NCBI GenBank assembly: GCA_002483425.1
Contig: DLHW01000030.1
Location: 192,242-207,839, forward strand
Direction of reading: 5' to 3'
Source of the DNA: Methylococcaceae bacterium UBA7658
GTDB taxonomy: Bacteria > Pseudomonadota > Gammaproteobacteria > Methylococcales > Methylomonadaceae
Length of the DNA stretch: 15,598 nucleotides
Below are positions 1-8,058 of the stretch, piece by piece (positions within the stretch are counted from its first letter, which is position 1; the number at the start of each line of letters is the position of its first letter). Below the pieces are notes generated by a model that was not told where the DNA came from, searched no databases, and saw nothing but the letters and a program-made list of their open reading frames with translations. Position numbers and translations under genes: made by a program.

Positions 1-372
1 CACATCGGCGCTGCCGCAACGGCTAGACACCGACCGGTTACCGTGCTTGGCGACCTGTGCGCCCGCCGCTGCAACCACAAACGCGGAAGTGGTCGAAATA
101 TTGAAGGTATTCGCGCCGTCGCCGCCAGTGCCGCAGGTATCGATAACATGGTTTCCCGAAACTGGCACTTTGGTAGCCAGTTCGCGCATCACTTCCACAG
201 CGGCGGCAATTTCATCCACGGTTTCGCCTTTGCAGCGCAGGGCGATCAAAAATCCGGCGATTTGGGCATCCGTTATCGCGCCGCACATGATCAAATGCAT
301 GACTGCGCGCATTTCGTCGGCAGCGAGGTTTTCTTTGTGTAATAGTTTTTGTAAGGCGTGTTGAATTTGCAT
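1..372 (-). CDS. trpD: Anthranilate phosphoribosyltransferase, 5' part (runs off left edge)
   Basis: TrpD transfers phosphoribose from PRPP to anthranilate in tryptophan synthesis, in the cytoplasm. The 124 codons visible begin MQIQHALQKLLHKENL and stay open to the window edge; the family is usually about 340 residues, so roughly the N-terminal third is present. The helical N-terminal region carries the usual IAGFLIALRCKGET segment. It is followed by the glycine-rich PRPP/magnesium loop CGTGGDGANTFNIST (near residues 80-94) and by KHGNRSVSSRCGSADV at the edge, both family signatures. The ATG at 370-372 gives the expected N-terminus, although no strong ribosome-binding site precedes it. No trpG or trpE lies directly upstream; the next gene in that direction is a LolC/E permease. 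trpD may therefore start its own unit (perhaps with trpC beyond the edge). Identification is secure; the operon statement is inference. Confidence 0.96.
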   Translation of the reverse strand, partial: MQIQHALQKLLHKENLAADEMRAVMHLIMCGAITDAQIAGFLIALRCKGETVDEIAAAVEVMRELATKVPVSGNHVIDTCGTGGDGANTFNISTTSAFVVAAAGAQVAKHGNRSVSSRCGSADV

Positions 373-586
373 TTATATGGAATTGAAAAATATTTATTTA
401 CCGATGTTACGCGCCATCATTAAATTCGTGAGTTGAAATATTATAAATGTGTCGCTACGGCGACGATCATTTGAATCGGGTTCTCACAACCGAAAGCGAG
501 ATACTATCCACGGGCTGATGCTTGAGCTTCAAAATTATTGAGAAAAAGTAATTATTTAACAATATTTTGACGGCATTAAAGAATCT

Positions 587-1834
587 TTACTCATACCTTA
601 AATCTTCAGCGGGATGGACTTTAGCCGCCTGTCTGGCGGGATAGATCGTCGCTAATACCGTCAACATAAAAGCCATTCCGGCAATCGTATACACATCGGT
701 CCAAAGCAATTTGGCCGGAAATTCACTGATATAAAAAAGTTTATCGCTCAAAAACTTAATTCTGAAAACACTTTCAATCGCGTGAATAATTTCCGTGATA
801 TGGGTTGCTAGAACAACCCCGCCGAGAGTTCCTAAAAGGGTGCCGACCACCCCTAGCGCTGTGCCTAGCACCATAAAAATCCCCATGACCGAGTTGGAGG
901 TAAGTCCAAGGGTCTTCAGTATAGCAATATCGGCGCGCTTCTCTTTGACCAGCATGACTAATGCGGCGACGATGTTGAAAGCCGACTCTATCACCATCAG
1001 CATTAAGATGATGGTCATGACTTTTTTTTCCGTTTTAATGGCCTGAAAACGGCTCTGATTCTCCATGGTCCAATCCCGGACTTCGTATTCATTGGGCAAC
1101 GATTTTTTCAAGGCTTGGGATATCTCAGGCGTTCGCATTAAGTCGTCGAGCTTTAACTTCAGCGCGGAAACCGATGAACCCGAGCTTAAAAAATTAGCCG
1201 CATCGTCAATATGCAGCAACGCGGTATTCCGGTCAAAATCTGGCAAGCCGCTCCTGAACATTCCAATAACGGTAAAGCGCTTCAGTTTGGGCGTTATCCC
1301 GGATGAGGCGGAGTTAACCTGGGGGCTGATGATGGTAAGTTGATCGCCTAGGGTTATACCAAGATAGCCGGCCAAGTCGGCGCCTAATATCACGCCGTTC
1401 GATCCCGGTCGAAGATCGGTTAACTTGCCAGCCAGCATTTTTTGGCCGACATCCGACACCTTGGTTTCATATTCCGGTAAGATACCGTTCAGTATAACGG
1501 CGCTCATACGGCGGCCGGCATTGATCATAGCCTGCTCGCTAATCGCGGGAGCAACGGCCAGAACATCCGGCAAACCTGATAACTTAGCTTCTAGTTCCCG
1601 CCAATCGTCCAAACGGTTATTCTTGCCCGTGATGGTGGCGTGTGTGGTGATGTTGATCAGCCGCTGGGTTAATTCACCGGCAAGCCCATTCATTACGGAT
1701 AACACCGTAATGAGCGCTGTTACGCTCAGTGCAATACTCAGGATGGAGGCAAGCGTGATAAAAGAAATAAACTGGTTCCTGCGTTTAGCCCGGGTATAAC
1801 GTAAGCCGATAAAACAGCTAAGTGGTTTGTACAT
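587..1834 (-). CDS. LolC/LolE-family ABC transporter permease (lipoprotein-releasing type)
   Basis: Inner-membrane permease of the family that, with the ATPase LolD, releases outer-membrane lipoproteins to LolA. Its 415 residues match LolC/LolE length. The N-terminus FIGLRYTRAKRRNQFISFI followed by a hydrophobic helix (about 22-48, ending VLSVMNG) is a family signature. A periplasmic domain (about 50-268) follows. Three further membrane helices lie near 272-296, 316-345 and 381-400, and a cytoplasmic coupling segment KEKRADIAILKTLG at about 297-310. The end YPARQAAKVHPAEDLRYE is the usual FtsX/LolCE tail. GGTGA about 8 nt before the ATG is a good ribosome-binding site. No lolD ATPase and no second permease adjoin it, so whether it is LolC, LolE, a LolF-type hybrid or a specialised paralogue cannot be settled, and I give no symbol. 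Confidence 0.9.
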   Translation of the reverse strand: MYKPLSCFIGLRYTRAKRRNQFISFITLASILSIALSVTALITVLSVMNGLAGELTQRLINITTHATITGKNNRLDDWRELEAKLSGLPDVLAVAPAISEQAMINAGRRMSAVILNGILPEYETKVSDVGQKMLAGKLTDLRPGSNGVILGADLAGYLGITLGDQLTIISPQVNSASSGITPKLKRFTVIGMFRSGLPDFDRNTALLHIDDAANFLSSGSSVSALKLKLDDLMRTPEISQALKKSLPNEYEVRDWTMENQSRFQAIKTEKKVMTIILMLMVIESAFNIVAALVMLVKEKRADIAILKTLGLTSNSVMGIFMVLGTALGVVGTLLGTLGGVVLATHITEIIHAIESVFRIKFLSDKLFYISEFPAKLLWTDVYTIAGMAFMLTVLATIYPARQAAKVHPAEDLRYE

Positions 1835-2147
1835 ATAAATTCACCGAAAAAAGCCCCTCTTTGATGGCGCATAAGGTTAAAAAAATTGCTTATGGGAGTT
1901 TTTACCGATAATGAACCCGAATATCTCACCCTTTGGCGTAAAAGATTAACACAGCGCGTAAGATGAGCCAATCCATCGGCCGGACATCGATCAAAGAAAC
2001 AGTCAAGGGCCGGTGAGCCGGTAGGCTTCACCCATTCCATTTGACAGTCGCCTAGTTTGAGTTAGTTACGAGTGTATGCCGATTAAACCGTTTAAGGCAG
2101 TGGATACACTTAATTTAAGATACTACCGAACATATGAGGTTTGAGGT
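1835..2147. other. Gene-free interval between the permease and yfiR copy 1
   Basis: 313 bases without a convincing gene. A reading frame on the minus strand enters from here into the permease in another frame, but it looks like no known protein. Visible structures are a bulged hairpin (GGTGAGCC at 2013-2020 against GGCTTCACC at about 2025-2033) and a 13-bp palindrome TTAAACCGTTTAA near 2083-2095. Neither is followed by a T-run on the minus strand, so I cannot call a terminator for the upstream gene. The permease promoter must lie here, but no clear -35/-10 pair stands out. Confidence 0.5.
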
Positions 2148-2705
2148 TTAAGGAGTATAAATTGCAGCCAACTTCAACACTCTGGCGCTAATTTGCACAC
2201 CGGCTTTTTGAGTAGTGCTCGGGTTGATGTGAAGATTGATTTTAGAACCGCTCATTTCCAAATAAACCATTCCGCCCAGTTCCAGAAAATCGTCGGCCTC
2301 GCCGATGGTTAAGACGTGATAACGGTAGCTTGCTTCCGCGATTTGCTCGAAAGCGCCGATAGACGCGCTTATATACAGTAAATGGCAGTTTTCCAACTCC
2401 TTAAGGCCGTTAATTTTTCGAACGGACAAGATTTTATCGCCTACCGGTTTATTATTTATTTTGGAAAATGCTTGCAGGATAAAATCATCGCTTAATAAAC
2501 ATAAATTCACCTGTCTGTTGTGGCCGGAAAACGCTGTTTGAGGCCATTCGGTATAGCGCGCCAGATTCAAGGTCAACAAGGCTTTCGCGGTATATTCTTC
2601 AACGGTATCGGCCCGTAAGGGTGTGCAAAAAACGTAAAGCACGATTGTCATGTGGATTAACAAAATTAGGCCGCTTCTTGAAAGCGTAAAAAAGCGCCTA
2701 GTCAT
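2148..2705 (-). CDS. YfiR/DUF4154-family periplasmic protein, copy 1
   Basis: A secreted protein of 185 residues. An N-terminal hydrophobic stretch (about 11-32, ending CTPLRADTVEEY) looks like a signal peptide. The mature part follows the DUF4154 pattern: EEYTAKALLTLNLARYTEWP at the start, a CLL strand, VGDKILSVRKI, a second Cys in ENCHLLYIS, LTIGEADDFLELGGMVYLEM, and the final INLHINPSTTQKAGVQISARVLKLA. Only two cysteines are in the mature domain and both are kept in the copy at 5205-5753. The best studied member, YfiR of Pseudomonas aeruginosa, is a periplasmic repressor of the diguanylate cyclase YfiN. No YfiN-like partner is adjacent here. The gene follows the TonB-dependent receptor at 2770 by 64 bp on the same strand and is probably co-transcribed with it. 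Family call firm; ligand and partner unknown. Confidence 0.88.
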   Translation of the reverse strand: MTRRFFTLSRSGLILLIHMTIVLYVFCTPLRADTVEEYTAKALLTLNLARYTEWPQTAFSGHNRQVNLCLLSDDFILQAFSKINNKPVGDKILSVRKINGLKELENCHLLYISASIGAFEQIAEASYRYHVLTIGEADDFLELGGMVYLEMSGSKINLHINPSTTQKAGVQISARVLKLAAIYTP

Positions 2706-2769
2706 TTGTACGGGAAAAGCAAGAAAGTCTACGCTGAATAAGGGCCGCCAAGTTAAACATTTTGACTTG

Positions 2770-4860
2770 TTAAAACTGGTAGGAAAGCGTTAAGCGCAAA
2801 TTGCGGCCGTTTTGCGGCATAAAATGCTGAACGAACTCGTCGCTGACTGCACTGGCATACTCTCGATCCAGCAAATTATAGATACTGCCGGAAATTTCCA
2901 GCCCTTTGAGCGGTCCTTTGAAGAGTTTATCGCCGCTGGTTAAAGTTACGTTGAATAATGGGTAACCGGCGGTTCTGAGATGGTCGCGGCCTAACCGGCT
3001 GCCGGTATACTGCGCTTCAATGCCGACGCGGAGCCAATGTTCAAATAAAGGTGTTGAGAAATTCAATTTGAAGAGGTTGCTAGGCGAATTGTATAGGGTC
3101 TGATGGGTATCGGCATCGTAAGCGTCTACCCAGGTATAGCTGGCTCTGAGCCGAGCGCCGTAGTCCCAAAGTTTTTCGGCTTCGAACTCCGCTCCCCAAG
3201 CCTTGTTTATACCGGCGTTTATAAATTGGTTTTTCGGATCTTCGCCCGGAACCGGATTAGGGATTTCCTTAAGTTGAACAAGATTATTCACCTCGTAATG
3301 GAACCCTACCGCCGTCAAACGCAACGAACGGTCCGGCTGATATTCAACGACGCCTTCGTAGGTTTTGATTTTTTCCGGTTTGAGCTGAGAGCTGGCTAAC
3401 GTAACGGGGTCGGAATAATATAATTCGTAGGCGCTTGGGGCGCGGAAAGAGGCGCCGTACAGCAATTTCAACGATAACTTTTCCCAAGGCTTGTAAATCA
3501 GCGCCAAGCGGGGATTAATGGCGCTAGCGGCATAACTTAAGTTATCGTAACGGACGCCGGCGTTTAAAATGATCTTATCCCCGAACGTCATTTCATCCTG
3601 CAGATAAAATCCGAAACGATCGGTCGCCTGCCGGTAACCGGCATTATTAGCAGGGTTGGGCGGCGATACCGGGATAAAATCGTCCGATAAATGATAGTTA
3701 TCCTGAAATTCGCCGCCAAACATTATTTTATGCCCGTCGATATGCGTGCTGATTAAGCGAGCTTCCGTTCCCCACCAGCGGCCAAGACCTAATTCCTTAT
3801 ATACAGTAACGGGCGGATCGTCATAGATCCAAGTTCCCGGGTAATCGTAGCGGCCATGATAAACGCGAGCGTATAATTCCAGATTATCGGCAATAGTGTT
3901 ATTGTAGGACAAGTTAAAGAAAGCATGCTGATCCGTATTTTGATTTCGAGGATCGTTAAAAACAGTGTTGTATGCGCCGGTGGGTAGCCCTTTCATCCGT
4001 TTTGAGTAGCCGGCCTCCAGAGTAAAATGCCGCCAGGAAAATTTGCCGAATAAACGTTCGGCGTAATCGGAATTTGGTTGACTGGTTGCGCTTAATGCAC
4101 TCAATTCGGGAAAAAATAATCTGTTTTCGCCTTTGCTGTCGTAACGGGTGCCGGAAATCAGCACTTCCATGCCGTTGCCGAAACGTTTGCCGTAGCTGAT
4201 TCTTTCTTGATCGGTTCCATAACTAGCTACTCGCCCCGTTATTTCAATGCCATGACCTTTATAATCCTTACCGGATTTGGTAATGATGTTGATTACGCCA
4301 AAAAAAGCATTGTTGCCGTAAATCGCGGAGCCTGCTCCCGGTAAATATTCCACGCGTTCGATCAAATCCACATCAACCGGAAACTCAGTCCCTAAAGGGC
4401 CTTGGTCGTAAGCGGCATCGTTCGTACGGTAACCGTCTAATAAGATCAGAATCCGGGTATTGGCGTCGCCCGCGACATTGTAGCCGCGGGTGCCTGCGTA
4501 GCTGTAATTACGGTCGGAACTGATATAAACACCGCGCACACTCTGAACAATATCCGCCAGGGTGCGATAACCGTAATCTTTAATGTCTTGCGCTGTAATA
4601 ACAGTCACTGCCGTTGGCGCATCGGATTTTTTCTGGGGAAATTTTGAAGCGCTATAAATTTCCATGTTCAACAGATTTTCGATCGAGATATCCGTCAAAT
4701 CCGGCGGTTGATCTTCCGAATAAGCTGCCGTAGTCCGAAGACACAAGAGCATGACTAAAAACGTTACCGTCAAACGATAGATCAGCGTTGAAATATTTTC
4801 GAGAACAAAAGCCGCTAGCCAGCTTTTCCGGCTCGGAAAAAAATAAAGTTGGGTTAGCAT
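2770..4860 (-). CDS. TonB-dependent outer-membrane receptor, copy 1
   Basis: An outer-membrane active-transport or sensing receptor of 696 residues. After a long N-region, a hydrophobic segment (about 27-46) ends TTAAYSED and serves as signal peptide. The mature start DLTDISIENLLNMEIYSASKFPQKKSDAP is typical of the receptor subfamily found next to DUF4154 proteins. The plug domain (about 79-196) shows TVITAQDIKDYGYRTLADIVQSVRG, RILILLDGYRTND, ERVEYLPGAGSAIYGNNAFFGVINIITK. The rest is a beta-barrel ending LRLTLSYQF with the C-terminal aromatic residue recognised by BamA. The substrate cannot be read from sequence. The first ATG (4860) has no clear ribosome-binding site and leaves a signal peptide with an unusually long N-region, so a start closer to the hydrophobic segment is possible. 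It is a close paralogue of the receptor at 5813-7858. Confidence 0.93.
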   Translation of the reverse strand: MLTQLYFFPSRKSWLAAFVLENISTLIYRLTVTFLVMLLCLRTTAAYSEDQPPDLTDISIENLLNMEIYSASKFPQKKSDAPTAVTVITAQDIKDYGYRTLADIVQSVRGVYISSDRNYSYAGTRGYNVAGDANTRILILLDGYRTNDAAYDQGPLGTEFPVDVDLIERVEYLPGAGSAIYGNNAFFGVINIITKSGKDYKGHGIEITGRVASYGTDQERISYGKRFGNGMEVLISGTRYDSKGENRLFFPELSALSATSQPNSDYAERLFGKFSWRHFTLEAGYSKRMKGLPTGAYNTVFNDPRNQNTDQHAFFNLSYNNTIADNLELYARVYHGRYDYPGTWIYDDPPVTVYKELGLGRWWGTEARLISTHIDGHKIMFGGEFQDNYHLSDDFIPVSPPNPANNAGYRQATDRFGFYLQDEMTFGDKIILNAGVRYDNLSYAASAINPRLALIYKPWEKLSLKLLYGASFRAPSAYELYYSDPVTLASSQLKPEKIKTYEGVVEYQPDRSLRLTAVGFHYEVNNLVQLKEIPNPVPGEDPKNQFINAGINKAWGAEFEAEKLWDYGARLRASYTWVDAYDADTHQTLYNSPSNLFKLNFSTPLFEHWLRVGIEAQYTGSRLGRDHLRTAGYPLFNVTLTSGDKLFKGPLKGLEISGSIYNLLDREYASAVSDEFVQHFMPQNGRNLRLTLSYQF

Positions 4861-5204
4861 AAAAGATCAGCCAAAGAGTTAATACCTCATTTCAAAAAGT
4901 GTTACCGGCAAGCGGCCCTAGATTATGTCGCGCCGTGTAATGCGCCGCTGGATTAAATGACCGTAACTTTGTTCCGGAAGTATGACAACAACAGCCGGCC
5001 GGAATCGATATGGAAAACGTTTTTAGTATAAATACTAATTATTTGATTTAAATAACTATAAATGCGATTTTCTTCACGTTTTAAAAAAGAAGTTCGTTTT
5101 ACAGAGATTATACGGTAAGCGCAGAATGAGTATTAGTATAAGGCTTAGGCTTTTACGCAATCCGGAGACTAGGAGAGCGAACGAAAGTTAAATCGTCAGC
5201 AGGA
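4861..5204. promoter_or_regulatory. Gene-free interval before receptor copy 1, with a 16-bp palindrome
   Basis: 344 bases between yfiR copy 2 and receptor copy 1, AT-rich in the middle. A perfect palindrome TTAGTATAAATACTAA sits at 5023-5038, about 165 bp upstream of the receptor start, and TTAGTATA recurs near 5131-5138. It could be an operator for receptor copy 1. The length of the gap suggests the second receptor/YfiR unit has its own promoter rather than relying on read-through. No clear terminator or promoter hexamers are visible. Function is inference. Confidence 0.3.
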
Positions 5205-5753
5205 TTAAGGGTTATAAATCGTAGCCAGTTTCAACACTCTGGCGCTGATTTGCACACCGGCTTTTTGGGTGGCGTTTAGGCTGATGTGGAGATTGATTTT
5301 CGAGTCGCTCATTGCCAGATAAACCATGCCGCCATTAGCCAAAAAATCGCTGGATTCGCCGATTGTAAGGATGTGGCGAAGCGAACTTTCAGCCAGCAAT
5401 CGATCAGCTTTATTCGTCTGCGTAGCGACGTAAAGCAGGTGACAGTTTTCTATGTCTTTAATGTCGTTTATTGTCTGGACGGTTAGCGTTTTATTGCCGA
5501 CTGATTTGTTGTCGATCGCGGCAAAGGCCTCTGGAACAATTTCGCGGCCAAATAAGCACATCTGAATGTGCGATTTATTATTTTTAAACGCATCCGGCGG
5601 CCATTCGCTGTATCGGGCTAAATTCAATGTTAATAATGATTTCGCCGTGTATTCTTCAAGCGCATCGGCGGAAAGCGGCAAGAACGCAGTCTGAATCCCC
5701 GCCACCGATAGCGTTAGGTAAACTCCGGCTAATCGAAAAAAATGCTTACTCAT
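5205..5753 (-). CDS. YfiR/DUF4154-family periplasmic protein, copy 2
   Basis: Paralogue of the protein at 2148-2705, 182 residues. The hydrophobic N-terminus (about 8-29) ending PLSADALEEY is a probable signal peptide. The DUF4154 landmarks are all present: EEYTAKSLLTLNLARYSEWP, the first Cys in IQMCLFG, VGNKTLTVQTI, the second Cys in ENCHLLYV, LTIGESSDFLANGGMVYLAM and the closing KINLHISLNATQKAGVQISARVLKLA. The start and the last 40 residues are nearly identical to copy 1. The central segment (roughly residues 55-120) has diverged most, which is where a specific ligand or partner surface might differ. It follows receptor copy 2 by 59 bp, the same arrangement as copy 1. The likely role is a periplasmic regulatory partner; direct evidence is absent. 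Confidence 0.88.
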   Translation of the reverse strand: MSKHFFRLAGVYLTLSVAGIQTAFLPLSADALEEYTAKSLLTLNLARYSEWPPDAFKNNKSHIQMCLFGREIVPEAFAAIDNKSVGNKTLTVQTINDIKDIENCHLLYVATQTNKADRLLAESSLRHILTIGESSDFLANGGMVYLAMSDSKINLHISLNATQKAGVQISARVLKLATIYNP

Positions 5754-5812
5754 GAGTTCGGCTGTTTCGTTCCAAATTAAGACGGACAGGGTTAGCTAAC
5801 GCAAGCACTTAG

Positions 5813-7858
5813 TTAGTACCGGTAAGAAAAGACTAAACGCAAATTACGGCCGTTTTGCGGTATAAAATGCTGGATAAATTCGTCGCTTGCTACGCTATCG
5901 TAGTTGCGGTCCAGCAAGTTATAGATGCTACCGGATATTTCCAGCCCTTCTAGCGGGCCTTTAAAAAGTTTGCCGCCGCTGGTTAGGGTCAGGTTGAATA
6001 AGGGGTAGCCGCTTGTTTTAGTATTATCCCGTCCTTTCCTGCTACCGGTGTATTGCGCTTCAAAGCCTGCTCTGAGCCGGTTATCGAACAGCGGCGTAGT
6101 GAAATTCAATTTAAACAAATTGTTGGGGGAGTTAATTAATTGCCGGTTGGAATCGTCGAAGGCATCGACCCAGGTATAACTCGCCTTAAGCTTTGCGCCG
6201 TAATCCCAGAGCGTTTCAACTTCGAATTCTGTCCCCCAGGCTTTATTTATACCTGAGTTAACATTTTGATTCGGCGGATCTTCGTTTTCACTTTGGCTTG
6301 GCAGTTCCTTGAGTTGAATCAGATTTTTTAGTTCGTAATGAAATCCGACCGCCGTCAGTTTCAAGGCGCGATCAGGCTGGTATTCGATAATGCCTTCGTA
6401 AGTCTTTATTTTTTCAGGACTGAGTTTAGTGTTCGCAATTTGAATCGGATCGGAATAATTCAATTCGTAAATGCTCGGCGCTCTAAACGAGGTGCCGTAA
6501 AGCAATTTAAGCGCCATGTTCTCCCAGGGTTTATATATCAGCGCTAGTCGCGGATTAATAGAATCGTTGGTATAACTGAATTGGTCATAACGTAAACCGG
6601 CGTTCAAGATAAGGTTATCCGTCAGTGTTATCTCATCTTGCACGTAAAAGTTATAGCGGTAGGTCGATTTGTTAAACGCGATCAATGAGTCGGGATTAGC
6701 GGGCGCGACATCGATGTATCTATTGGATAACCGGTAATTATCTTGAAATTCGGCACCGGCCATAAGCTTTTGCCGGTCGAAATACGTGCTGACTAAACGG
6801 AGTTCGGCGCCTCGCCAGCGGCTTAAACCTTCGCCCTCATTGATGGTAACCGGAGGGTTATCGTAAATGTAAGTGCTGGGATAATCGTACCGGCCGTGGA
6901 AAGCGCGGGCATATAACTCCAGATCATCGGTAATCTTATGATCGTAAGTGAGGTTGAAAAAGACATGCTGATCGGCATTCTCACCTCTGGAATCGTTAAA
7001 TACAGTACCGTAAATCCCTGTCGTTAAGCCCTTATTTCGTTTTGAGTATCCGGCTTCCAAGGTGAAATCCTGCCAAGCGAATTTTCCGAACAAGCGTTCG
7101 GCATTATCGAAAACGCCCTGTGTGGTTGCGCCCTGCGCGCTTAATTCGGGAAAAAAAAGCCTAGCTTCGCCTTCACTATCGTGCCGGGTCCCGGAAATCA
7201 GCATATCCAAACCATTATCGAAATGTTTGCCGTAACTGATCCGTTCTTGATCGGTACCGTAGCTGGCGACTCGTCCCGATACCTCGACGCCGTGGCCCTT
7301 ATAATCCTTAGCGGATTTGGTGATTACATTGATGACGCCGAAAAAAGCATTATTACCGTAAATTGCCGAACCGGCGCCAGGTACGTATTCAACCCGTTCG
7401 ATTAAATCGATATCGACAGGAAACTCCGTACCTAAAGGACCCTGGTCGTACAGTGCGTCATTTAACCGGTAACCGTCCAGCAACACGAGAACACGGGTGT
7501 TCAAATCGCCGGGAATACTAAAGCCTCGCGCGCCTGCGTAGTGATAATTCCGGTCGTTATTAATGTAAATCCCGCGAACGCTTTGAATAATATCGGCTAA
7601 AGTGCGGTAACCGTAATCTTTAATGTCTTGTGCGGTGACGACGGTGACGGCGGTAGGCGCATCGGATTTTTTCTGAGTGAATTTAGAAGCGCTATAGACT
7701 TCCATGTTCAACAGATTTTCGATGGGTAGTTCCGTCAAATCAGGTGGGGTATCCGAATACACTGCTGCAGATTTAAAGCACAAAATCGCAAACCAAAGCA
7801 GACAGCGCGAGCGGGAATAGTTAGGTGAAAATTTTCCGGAAACTTCAACTGTTCGCAT
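5813..7858 (-). CDS. TonB-dependent outer-membrane receptor, copy 2
   Basis: A TonB-dependent receptor of 681 residues and close paralogue of the one at 2770-4860. The signal peptide is shorter (hydrophobic CLLWFAILCF at about 19-28, then AAVYSDTPP). The mature start DLTELPIENLLNMEVYSASKFTQKKSDAP and the plug (about 64-180, with VTAQDIKDYGYRTLADIIQSVRG, LLDGYRLND and the PGAGSAIYGNNAFFGVINVITK stretch) are almost the same as in copy 1. The barrel ends LRLVFSYRY, again with a terminal aromatic. Differences between the copies concentrate in segments that should be extracellular loops, for instance around residues 365-400, which fits divergence of substrate specificity. It is the first gene of its unit, with yfiR copy 2 behind it and a 200-bp gap to the CysB-like regulator upstream. 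Substrate unknown. Confidence 0.93.
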   Translation of the reverse strand: MRTVEVSGKFSPNYSRSRCLLWFAILCFKSAAVYSDTPPDLTELPIENLLNMEVYSASKFTQKKSDAPTAVTVVTAQDIKDYGYRTLADIIQSVRGIYINNDRNYHYAGARGFSIPGDLNTRVLVLLDGYRLNDALYDQGPLGTEFPVDIDLIERVEYVPGAGSAIYGNNAFFGVINVITKSAKDYKGHGVEVSGRVASYGTDQERISYGKHFDNGLDMLISGTRHDSEGEARLFFPELSAQGATTQGVFDNAERLFGKFAWQDFTLEAGYSKRNKGLTTGIYGTVFNDSRGENADQHVFFNLTYDHKITDDLELYARAFHGRYDYPSTYIYDNPPVTINEGEGLSRWRGAELRLVSTYFDRQKLMAGAEFQDNYRLSNRYIDVAPANPDSLIAFNKSTYRYNFYVQDEITLTDNLILNAGLRYDQFSYTNDSINPRLALIYKPWENMALKLLYGTSFRAPSIYELNYSDPIQIANTKLSPEKIKTYEGIIEYQPDRALKLTAVGFHYELKNLIQLKELPSQSENEDPPNQNVNSGINKAWGTEFEVETLWDYGAKLKASYTWVDAFDDSNRQLINSPNNLFKLNFTTPLFDNRLRAGFEAQYTGSRKGRDNTKTSGYPLFNLTLTSGGKLFKGPLEGLEISGSIYNLLDRNYDSVASDEFIQHFIPQNGRNLRLVFSYRY

Positions 7859-8058
7859 ACTTACGCTTTTTTCAAAAAATGAGTGGATTATCGATGATTG
7901 AAGAATTGTGCAGGGATAAAAGCCGTCATAGCAAGTGATTTATCGGTTGCCGGGTTTTGAAACGTTAAGTTTTTGCTTTAACCGGAAATAAAAGCGAACG
8001 AAGGACTGCGCGGCTTGTTCGTCAGTCACAGCATAACCGGTTTAACCGCAACGCCGGG

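Noticed and set aside
43..364. Plus-strand frames across the left edge
   Set aside because: They are other-frame readings of the trpD coding strand, which has clear family motifs.
1738..2040. Minus-strand 100-codon frame (MEWVKPTGSPALDC...) overlapping the permease start
   Set aside because: It overlaps the permease in another frame by nearly 100 bp, has no recognisable domain, and its composition looks like read-through of non-coding sequence.
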